Positions 20,830 through 27,182 of a DNA stretch of 27,182 nucleotides are shown here, one piece after another. Below the pieces are notes generated by a model, which saw only the letters and a program-made list of their open reading frames with translations, was not told the origin of the DNA and did not search any database. Each line of letters starts with the position of its first letter. Within the stretch, counting starts at the first letter, position 1. The stretch is from assembly GCA_031430035.1 (NCBI GenBank), contig JANPAS010000159.1, positions 1 through 27,182 of the forward strand, read 5' to 3'. The stretch is from JASGCK01 sp031430035 (lineage in GTDB: Bacteria; Pseudomonadota; Gammaproteobacteria; Burkholderiales; Burkholderiaceae_C). Position numbers and translations under genes: made by a program.

Positions 20830-21810
20830 TCAATTTACCTTTCCAATAATTGTTACAACTTGAGTCATTTTGGCTGCATCTGCGTCCCAATATTTTTGAA
20901 ACTCGGGCGCATCCAGATATTGAATCGGACTGCCAGAACCGCCAATGGTTTGACGCACGCGGGCATCGTTTGCAGCTGTTTTTGCGGCTTCGCGAAGTTT
21001 AGCAATGACGGCGGGCGGCGTATTGGCTGGAACAAACAACCCCGCCCACTGCGCAAATTCAACAGGCTGTCCAAGCTCTTTAAGACTAGGCACATCGGGC
21101 AGACTGGCAAGTCTGCCATCGCCCCAATGCGCCAGCGCTTTGAGCTTGCCCGCTTTAATTTGTTGCACCACCGACGCAGGCCCTGTGGAGAGCGCATCAA
21201 TCTGACCGCCCAAGAGCGCCACCACCGCAGGCCCCGCGCCTGTGTAGGGCACGTGCAGCATGTGAAATTTGGCTTGATTTTTAAGCATCTCCATCGGCAC
21301 GTGCATGGTGCCGTAATTGCCCGATGAGCCAAAGCTATACGCAGCAGGTTTTTTGCGGATGTCAGCTAAAAATTCTGCAAAGTTTTTCCAAGGTGCGTCA
21401 GCCCGCACCACCAGTACGGTCGGGTCGGCGGTAAAGCGAGCAATGGGTTTGAATTGATCGAGCGTAAAGCTAGGTGCACGGCCAAACAGCTTGTCGGCCT
21501 CAGGGATGATGGAGAGGCTGGATAGGGACATCAAAACCGTGTAGCCGTCAGCATTAGCCTTGGCAACGTGAGTCATGCCTATGCCACCGCCTGCACCCGC
21601 ACGGTTTTCAACAACGACGCTTTGATTGAGTGCGCGACCTAGCGCTTCTGCCACGGGACGTCCTACGGTGTCCGCCACGCCGCCAGGCGGAAATGGCACG
21701 ACCATGGTGATGGGTTTGTTAGGCCAATCTGTCTGTGCAAATGTCACTTGTGACAGCAAACACAAGAGCGTAAAAAAAGAATAAATAGTTTTCATACAGC
21801 ACATTGTCAT
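20830..21810 (-). CDS. Bug/TctC-family periplasmic solute receptor (second)
   Basis: A second Bug receptor, about 326 residues. The signal peptide (MKTIYSFFTLLCLLSQVTFAQ) is followed by TDWPNKPITMVVPFPPGGVADTVGR, then VVENRAGAGGGIGMTHVAKANADGYTVLM and PYTGAGPAVVALLGGQIDAL, all family landmarks. The protein is related to, but clearly different from, the first receptor, so it is not a recent duplicate. ATG at 21810 has GAGG 8 nt upstream; ATG at 21795 (MKTIYSF) gives the neatest signal peptide but has no ribosome binding site. A yet longer frame to 21843 is unlikely. It is the first gene of the minus-strand run, divergent from the FAH gene, so the promoter lies at 21811-21861. Confidence 0.92.
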   Translation of the reverse strand: MTMCCMKTIYSFFTLLCLLSQVTFAQTDWPNKPITMVVPFPPGGVADTVGRPVAEALGRALNQSVVVENRAGAGGGIGMTHVAKANADGYTVLMSLSSLSIIPEADKLFGRAPSFTLDQFKPIARFTADPTVLVVRADAPWKNFAEFLADIRKKPAAYSFGSSGNYGTMHVPMEMLKNQAKFHMLHVPYTGAGPAVVALLGGQIDALSTGPASVVQQIKAGKLKALAHWGDGRLASLPDVPSLKELGQPVEFAQWAGLFVPANTPPAVIAKLREAAKTAANDARVRQTIGGSGSPIQYLDAPEFQKYWDADAAKMTQVVTIIGKVN

Positions 21811-21861
21811 GATTGCGACCTCAAGGCGCGCCCGAACTGTCACGAGTCATACACTAGCCGC

Positions 21862-22752
21862 ATGAAAATCGCTGCCTACACCTATCAAAACCAAAACCTC
21901 GTTGGACTCGTCTCTGCGGGCGGTCAATCTGTCGAGGCCTATGCCTTTGCCCCCGAGCAGGCCGATCGCGGATTGCTTGCTGTGATTGACTGTCAGCAGG
22001 CTGGGAAGCCATTACCAGCAAGGCTTGCAGCCGTGCCAATGTCGCAAGTGACGCTCCGTGCTCCTGTTCCATTCCCGCGTCGCAACATCTTTTGCGTCGG
22101 TAAAAACTACTTTGAACACGCCATCGAGTTTGGCACCAGCGGCTTTGATTCCAGCACGGGCAAAGCGGGTGACGAAATCCCGAAAGACCCCATCATCTTT
22201 ACCAAAGTGCCCGAGAGCGTGATTGCACACAACGAAGCGATCAAAATTCCTTATGGCGTATCGGAGGCAATTGACTACGAAGCTGAACTCACCGTTGTTA
22301 TTGGCAAGGGCGGCAAAGGCATCACAGAAGCAGACGCGATGAATCACGTGTGGGGTTACACGATCGTCAACGACGTGACGGCACGCGACTGGCAGCAGCG
22401 CCATAAGCAGTGGCATCTTGGCAAGAGCTTCGATACCTTCTGCCCCATGGGTCCGATTGCAGTCTCTGGCGGTATGGGCGTAGACGAATGCAATGGCGAG
22501 GACACGCAAATGAAGCTCTGGGTCAACGGCGAACTACGTCAAAACGTGGGAACGAAAAGCCTCATCTTCAACATTCCTAAATTGATTAGCGACATCAGCC
22601 AAGGCATTACGCTCTATCCAGGTGACTTGATTGCCACGGGCACGCCCGTTGGTGTGGGGCTAGGCTTTAAGCCGCCTAAATACCTAAAGGCGGGCGATGT
22701 GGTTCGCATCGAAATTGATGGCATTGGTGTACTAGAAAATCCGCTGGTTTAA
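21862..22752 (+). CDS. Fumarylacetoacetate hydrolase (FAH) family protein
   Basis: A 296-residue member of the FAH/HpaG superfamily, which hydrolyses or decarboxylates acyl-pyruvate-type compounds. The metal triad is visible as Glu140 and Glu142 in DYEAELTVVIG, and Asp171 in VNDVTARDWQ. The other landmarks are FCVGKNYFEHAIEF, FTKVPESVIAH, KSFDTFCPMGP and PGDLIATGTPVGVG. Substrate specificity (fumarylpyruvate, oxaloacetate, acylpyruvate or 2-keto-3-deoxy acids) is not decided by these motifs. It is divergent from the two Bug receptors and could metabolise what they bind, as such pairs are common in Burkholderiales; that link is inferred. recQ follows after 14 bp. Confidence 0.92.
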   Translation: MKIAAYTYQNQNLVGLVSAGGQSVEAYAFAPEQADRGLLAVIDCQQAGKPLPARLAAVPMSQVTLRAPVPFPRRNIFCVGKNYFEHAIEFGTSGFDSSTGKAGDEIPKDPIIFTKVPESVIAHNEAIKIPYGVSEAIDYEAELTVVIGKGGKGITEADAMNHVWGYTIVNDVTARDWQQRHKQWHLGKSFDTFCPMGPIAVSGGMGVDECNGEDTQMKLWVNGELRQNVGTKSLIFNIPKLISDISQGITLYPGDLIATGTPVGVGLGFKPPKYLKAGDVVRIEIDGIGVLENPLV

Positions 22753-22766
22753 GGCTTGCTGGTTTA

Positions 22767-24659
22767 ATGCCAGCGATGCTAGATTCTTCGTCTCCACTTT
22801 CGATCCTTCAAAAAACCTTCGGCTATGAGAGCTTTAGGGGCGAGCAGGGCGCTATCGTTGACCACGTCGTCGCTGGTGGTGATGCGCTGGTACTGATGCC
22901 TACGGGCGGCGGGAAATCGCTCTGCTTTCAAATTCCTGCCATCGCCCGAAACCAAGCGGGACATGGTGTAGCGGTCGTTGTCTCGCCGCTGATTGCACTC
23001 ATGCACGACCAAGTGGGGGCCTTACACGAAGCTGGCGTGGCAGCCGAATTTTTAAACTCCAGCCAATCGTTTGAAGAGGCGGCAGCGATTGAACAGCGAC
23101 TCTTCAAGGATGACATCACGCTGCTCTACGCCGCCCCCGAGCGCGTCACGTCGCCGCGCTTTTTGGCGCTGATGGACTCGCTGTATAGCCGTGGCAAACT
23201 GAGTCTTTTTGCGATTGACGAAGCACATTGCGTGAGTCAGTGGGGACACGATTTTCGGCCTGAGTACCAGCTCTTGTCTGTGCTGCACGAGCGCTATCCC
23301 TCTGTGCCGCGCATGGCGCTCACCGCGACGGCAGATAGCCTCACTCGCGCCGACATCGTGCAGGGCTTGCAATTAGAGAACGCCGCGCAGTTTGTCAGTA
23401 GTTTTGATAGGCCCAACATTCATTACAAGATTGTTGAAAAACAAGAAGCGGTTTCCCAGTTGCTACGGTTTATCGCGGACAACCACGAGGGTGAGTGTGG
23501 GATTGTTTATTGCCAATCACGCAAACGTGTAGAGGAAGTCGCGGAGCGATTAAACAAGGAAGGCGTGAGCGCTATGCCCTATCACGCAGGGCTACCCGCT
23601 GATGTACGCCTTGCCAATCAAGATAAGTTTCTGCGGTCTGAGGGTTGGGTCATGGTGGCCACCATCGCATTTGGCATGGGAATTGATAAGCCCGATGTGC
23701 GCTTTGTGGCGCACCTTGATATGCCTAAAAACATTGAAGGCTATTACCAAGAAACAGGACGTGCGGGGCGTGACGGCCTTCCTTCGAATGCGTGGATGGC
23801 ATACGGCCTGCAAGACGTGGTGAATCAACGCCGCATGATTGATGAGAGTCCTGCCGCAGACGAATTCAAGCAAGTGATGCGCGGCAAGCTGGACGCACTC
23901 CTAGGTCTTGCCGAAGCAACCGACTGCCGTCGTGTGCGGCTCTTGGCGTACTTTGATGAGACGTACAAATCAGATGGACAGATCCGGCTGACTTGCGGCT
24001 CGTGCGACAACTGCGCGAGTCCGCCCGATATTTGGGATGGCACCCAGGTGGCGCGTAAGCTTTTATCCACTATTTACCGCGTCGAGCAGCAAAGCGGTTT
24101 GCACTTTGGCGCAGGGCATTTGATGGACATTGTGCGCGGCAAAACGACCGATAGAACGGCGCAGTATGGGCACGAGCGCATCAGCACGTTTGGCCTGTGC
24201 GCGGACAACACCGAGCTACAGCTGCGGGCGGTTTTGCGGCAATTGATTGCGACGGATGCGCTCTGCGTAGATGCCGAGAGCTTCAACACGCTGCATCTCA
24301 CCGAAGGATCGCGCGCGGTTTTGAAGGGCGAAGTGCCTGTGCTGCTGCGCCAGTCTTTAAAACGGGTTCAAGCCCGTAAGCCAAGTGGAGCAAGGTCTGC
24401 AAAGGATGATGCCTCGCAAAGCCCAATGGATATGGCTTCCCAAGCACGGCTTGCTGCACTCAAAGCTTGGCGGTTTGAGGTGGCGGGACATCACAATTTG
24501 CCTGCGTTTGTGATTTTTCATGACAGCACGCTCAGGTCGATTGCGCTTTTAAATCCGACGACAACGGATCAGTTGTCCAGCGTGAGCGGCATTGGCGCAA
24601 AAAAACTAGAAGCCTATGGCGAAGAGGTGTTAGCGGTGATTAAACGCAGCTTGCCATAG
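22767..24659 (+). CDS. recQ: ATP-dependent DNA helicase RecQ
   Basis: A 630-residue 3'-5' DNA helicase of recombination and replication-fork repair. Domains in order: helicase core with Walker A MPTGGGKS (44-51), aromatic-rich loop and DEAH box FAIDEAHCVSQWGHDFRPEY (148-167), and motif VI YYQETGRAGRDG (326-337). Next come the RQC zinc site with Cys387, Cys410, Cys413 and Cys416, and the winged helix to about 525. A polar linker (535-560) leads to an HRDC domain (about 560-626) ending in VSGIGAKKLEAYGEEVLAVI. ATG at 22767 is used; a second ATG follows three codons later. It is close behind the FAH gene and its end overlaps the glnE end by 30 bp. Confidence 0.97.
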   Translation: MPAMLDSSSPLSILQKTFGYESFRGEQGAIVDHVVAGGDALVLMPTGGGKSLCFQIPAIARNQAGHGVAVVVSPLIALMHDQVGALHEAGVAAEFLNSSQSFEEAAAIEQRLFKDDITLLYAAPERVTSPRFLALMDSLYSRGKLSLFAIDEAHCVSQWGHDFRPEYQLLSVLHERYPSVPRMALTATADSLTRADIVQGLQLENAAQFVSSFDRPNIHYKIVEKQEAVSQLLRFIADNHEGECGIVYCQSRKRVEEVAERLNKEGVSAMPYHAGLPADVRLANQDKFLRSEGWVMVATIAFGMGIDKPDVRFVAHLDMPKNIEGYYQETGRAGRDGLPSNAWMAYGLQDVVNQRRMIDESPAADEFKQVMRGKLDALLGLAEATDCRRVRLLAYFDETYKSDGQIRLTCGSCDNCASPPDIWDGTQVARKLLSTIYRVEQQSGLHFGAGHLMDIVRGKTTDRTAQYGHERISTFGLCADNTELQLRAVLRQLIATDALCVDAESFNTLHLTEGSRAVLKGEVPVLLRQSLKRVQARKPSGARSAKDDASQSPMDMASQARLAALKAWRFEVAGHHNLPAFVIFHDSTLRSIALLNPTTTDQLSSVSGIGAKKLEAYGEEVLAVIKRSLP

Positions 24660-27029
24660 GGCGATGATCGCTGCTCGCTCAGCCTTGAGCGCGCCATCAG
24701 GCAAGCATGCTTTTTGTTCCTGCAACCTTGCTGCATGCTGCTTGTCGCGCAGTAACTGATAGGCATCGGCCGCACGCGCCCCTACGCCTGTGGGCAGCAG
24801 TTGCTGTACATCGGCGATGCGCAAGAGCTCAATCGTGCCGACGTTACCCAAAAGCGCAGGGTGGTCCTTGGCGTGCGCGAGGATGAGGTACTGCACAGCA
24901 AACTCTGCATCCATCATGCCGCCTTGGCTGTGCTTGATGTCGAATTGCTCTGCTGGTGCGGGATAGGCCGCATAGAGCTTTTCCCGCATGGCGACGACCT
25001 CAGCACTCAAGAGTTCAGCATCGCGAGGACTGCTGAGTACTTCAGCCCGAACGCCATCAAATTGTGTGCGTAACTGCAGCGAGCCAAAGACGCAGCGTGC
25101 CCGCGTCATGGCTTGCAGCTCCCATGTCCATGCCGTATTGCTGCCGCGCTGGAGTTGGTATTTTTCATACGATTGAATCCCGGTGACGAGCAAGCCAGAG
25201 TTGCCGTTGGGGCGCAGCGCCGTATCGATTTCATACAAATCGCCTTCGCTGGTTTTAGCGGTGAGCCACGCAATCAGTTTGCGTACCAAGGCGGTGTAAC
25301 GCTCAACAGCGAGATCGCTCGCGTCATCGTACAAAAAGACAATATCTAAATCGCTGCCATAGCCGAGTTCTTTGCCGCCTAATTTGCCGTACGCAATGAC
25401 GGCAAAGCGATCTAACGCCTCAGCTGCCAGCAAGGTGCCTTGCAAGCGAGCGCTGATGTGTTCCCAGCACCACGGTAATGCCAACGCGAGAATGCTGTCA
25501 GCGAGGCTGGATAGTTCGTCTCCCACATCGCGCACGGAGAGTAGGCCTTGTATATCGCGGACCAAAATGCGAAATACTTCGATGTGATGCGCGCGGCGCA
25601 GTAAATCGAGCAGCGTTTCCTCGTCGCAGAGTCCTGTGGCTTGTAGGGCTTGATATTGCAAACGTACTTTTTTTTGAAACGTCTCGGCATCAAAGCGCGT
25701 GTTCAAAACGTCAGGACGTTTGAGTTCATCCGCCGCATCGGGGTGCTTGCGCAAATAGTGAACCGTCCACGCGGCTTTGCGCTGCAATAGTTCCGTCGTC
25801 ACGGTTGGGGTGTCAGAACCTTTGCCAATACCTTGCTCTAGCCACTGTTCAAAAATAAGAGCGACGGCTTCCCGGTGTGCTGTGAGTCGCTGCTCAAAGG
25901 CCTCCGTGCTGGCAAAGCCCATTTGCTGGGCGATCCAGGTCAGATCGCTCGCCAAGGCAGGCACGGTATGGGTTTGGGCATCATCCAAGTATTGAATGCG
26001 GTGCTCAAGCTTGCGCAAAAAGACATAAGCCTCGCGAAGTGACTCTGCTGTCTGCAAATCCATCAGTCCTGCCGCCGTTAGCCGTTCCAGTGCTGTTAGC
26101 GTGGGGCGTGCTAGCAGTTCGGGCTGCCTGCCACCGCGCACAATTTGCAGCACTTGCGCGGCAAATTCGATCTCGCGAATGCCGCCTCTGCCAAGCTTGA
26201 CATCACGTGCGCCAGAACTGGAGTCGGCGTGTTTACGGATCAGCTGGTGCAAGCCTTGCAGCGCAGTGAAGACTTTGAAGTCGAGAAAACGGCGAAAGAC
26301 AAAAGAGCGCACCACAGCACGCAAGGGCAATACATCTTGCGCGGTAGTTTGCGTTTGAATGACGCGAGATTTCAGCCAAGCAAAGCGCTCCCATTCGCGC
26401 CCCGAGCGCTGAAAATACTGCGCTAATGTGGCTAGCGACACAGCCAGTGCGCCTTCGCGGCCATACGGACGCAGTGCTAAATCGACGCGAAAGACAAAGC
26501 CGTGCTCCGTGACATCCGCTAGCAAGCTTTGGATGCGCCGCACTTGCTTGGCAAAAAATTCATGATTGGAGATGCTGACCTGCGTGGGTAAGGTGGCTAT
26601 TGTTTCACCGCTTTTGTCGTAGACATAAATCAGATCAATGTCGCTGGAGACGTTGAGCTCGCGTGCGCCTAGCTTGCCCATCCCCACCGTCCAAAGTGTG
26701 CTGGGTTGCCCGCCCGCCATGGGCTCTCCGTATTTGGTAACCAGTTCGGCATGTGCGGTTTGTGCTGCTACTGATAAGCAGACTTCGGCTAAATCGGTCA
26801 TGCCTTGCATCACGACTCCAAGCGGCGCGCCTTGTTCGCAATCAAGCGTATAAATTCTGTGCAAAACGATCAGGCGCAGTACGCGTAGACGACTACCCGT
26901 ATCGCTGTAGCCCATATCCAGCAAGGCTTTTAGGGCAATCTGCAGCAGAGATTGGGTAGGCGTTCCGCTTGGCAGGCAAGGGAGCTCTGCTGGATAGCGG
27001 CTTGCAATTTTTTGAATGGCACGTGTCAA
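24630..27029 (-). CDS. glnE: Bifunctional glutamine synthetase adenylyltransferase/deadenylylase GlnE
   Basis: A nitrogen-control enzyme that adds AMP to, or removes it from, glutamine synthetase in response to PII and glutamine. Two nucleotidyltransferase domains are seen: the first with GMGKLGARELNVSSDIDLIYVYD (Asp130, Asp132 from the proposed start), the second with AYGKLGGKELGYGSDLDIVFLYD (Asp560, Asp562). Each is followed by its helical domain (LGRGGIREIEFAAQVLQ and SQGGMMDAEFAVQYLI). The open frame reaches 27116 but would then overlap the divergent gene at 27066 and carry a Cys/Phe-rich, non-GlnE leader. TTG at 27029, with GAGG 9 nt upstream, gives 799 residues, somewhat short for GlnE (about 900-950) and missing part of the usual N-terminal helices. 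Confidence 0.93.
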   Translation of the reverse strand: MTRAIQKIASRYPAELPCLPSGTPTQSLLQIALKALLDMGYSDTGSRLRVLRLIVLHRIYTLDCEQGAPLGVVMQGMTDLAEVCLSVAAQTAHAELVTKYGEPMAGGQPSTLWTVGMGKLGARELNVSSDIDLIYVYDKSGETIATLPTQVSISNHEFFAKQVRRIQSLLADVTEHGFVFRVDLALRPYGREGALAVSLATLAQYFQRSGREWERFAWLKSRVIQTQTTAQDVLPLRAVVRSFVFRRFLDFKVFTALQGLHQLIRKHADSSSGARDVKLGRGGIREIEFAAQVLQIVRGGRQPELLARPTLTALERLTAAGLMDLQTAESLREAYVFLRKLEHRIQYLDDAQTHTVPALASDLTWIAQQMGFASTEAFEQRLTAHREAVALIFEQWLEQGIGKGSDTPTVTTELLQRKAAWTVHYLRKHPDAADELKRPDVLNTRFDAETFQKKVRLQYQALQATGLCDEETLLDLLRRAHHIEVFRILVRDIQGLLSVRDVGDELSSLADSILALALPWCWEHISARLQGTLLAAEALDRFAVIAYGKLGGKELGYGSDLDIVFLYDDASDLAVERYTALVRKLIAWLTAKTSEGDLYEIDTALRPNGNSGLLVTGIQSYEKYQLQRGSNTAWTWELQAMTRARCVFGSLQLRTQFDGVRAEVLSSPRDAELLSAEVVAMREKLYAAYPAPAEQFDIKHSQGGMMDAEFAVQYLILAHAKDHPALLGNVGTIELLRIADVQQLLPTGVGARAADAYQLLRDKQHAARLQEQKACLPDGALKAERAAIIALWQAAFNHR

Positions 27030-27065
27030 AATGATGGCCTCAATCAGTTTTAAAGGAATGATGAT

Positions 27066-27182
27066 ATGGCAAGCACAGAAGAGTGGATCGCAGAAGCAGA
27101 GATTGTTAAAGCGCAAATGTTGGCAGGCGGCGGAGGAGCCGGTGTCTTTACGCGTGAGCAGATTGCAGGGATGAGTGGTTTA
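27066..27182 (+). CDS. N-terminal fragment, possibly PaaI-type thioesterase
   Basis: Thirty-nine codons are visible, from MASTEEWIAEAEIVKAQM to IAGMSGL, open to the window edge. AAAGGA sits 8 nt before the ATG, a good ribosome binding site. Two nearby ATGs in another frame (27058, 27061) soon hit a stop and are ignored. The pattern of a helical start, a Gly-rich stretch and then FTREQIAGMSGL resembles the N-terminus of PaaI-type acyl-CoA thioesterases of Burkholderiales as I recall them, but nothing catalytic is in view. It is divergent from glnE, and about 36 bp separate the two starts. Confidence 0.5.
   Translation, partial: MASTEEWIAEAEIVKAQMLAGGGGAGVFTREQIAGMSGL

Noticed and set aside
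22743..22767. Direct repeat GCTGGTTTA before recQ as a regulatory element
   Set aside because: Only 9 bp long and partly inside the stop region of the FAH gene; likely chance or minor slippage.

Overview
The window looks like chromosomal DNA of a betaproteobacterium, most likely Burkholderiales. The reasons are two Bug/TctC-type periplasmic receptors, a double-length UvrA-like ATPase, the divergent queG / tsaE-amiC arrangement, and the ABC exporter followed by a BolA-like gene. By eye the G+C is moderate. Genes are tightly packed, often overlapping at starts or stops. I found no tRNA, rRNA, CRISPR array, integrase or transposase. The species cannot be named from this sequence.

Layout. 1-1846 (minus): ABC-2 exporter (ATPase, permease) leading into a BolA-family gene cut by the window edge. 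1870-4285: MscS-type channel (+), small glycine-zipper lipoprotein (-), M20 amidohydrolase (+). 4290-4974 (minus): HigBA-like toxin-antitoxin pair with a palindromic operator at the 3' end of the next gene. 4975-10731 (minus): a 1918-residue UvrA-like protein with four ABC cassettes. 10835-11944 (+): periplasmic amino-acid-type binding protein. 11960-13704 (minus): amiC and tsaE, divergent from queG (13696-14823, +). 14762-17091 (minus): a three-gene unit (VOC protein, AhpC-type peroxiredoxin, coiled-coil DUF2325 protein) behind a 41-bp perfect palindrome with a Fur-box core. 17166-21810 (minus): methyltransferase, lipB, cytoplasmic ModA-like binding protein and two Bug receptors. 21862-24659 (+): fumarylacetoacetate-hydrolase-family enzyme and recQ. 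24630-27029 (minus): glnE. 27066-end (+): start of a possible thioesterase gene.

The most unusual structure is a family of 46-48 bp palindromic elements inside the uvrA-like reading frame. Five copies or remnants sit at three inter-domain or loop positions. They lie in both orientations, all are translated in frame, and their hairpin stems carry compensatory differences. In one copy a 1-nt loop expansion is exactly offset by a neighbouring 20-bp duplication, so the frame is kept. They resemble in principle the protein-coding palindromic elements of Rickettsia, but the sequence is different. A second, unrelated repeat pair (GGGGTCTGACCCC cores, inverted, 79 bp overall) forms most of a Bug receptor's signal peptide.

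The second candidate system is the Fur-box-led VOC / peroxiredoxin / DUF2325 unit. It suggests iron-responsive peroxide defence that includes a protein of unknown function. The rest is ordinary housekeeping: DNA repair (UvrA-like, RecQ), tRNA modification (TsaE, QueG), lipoylation (LipB), cell separation (AmiC) and nitrogen control (GlnE).
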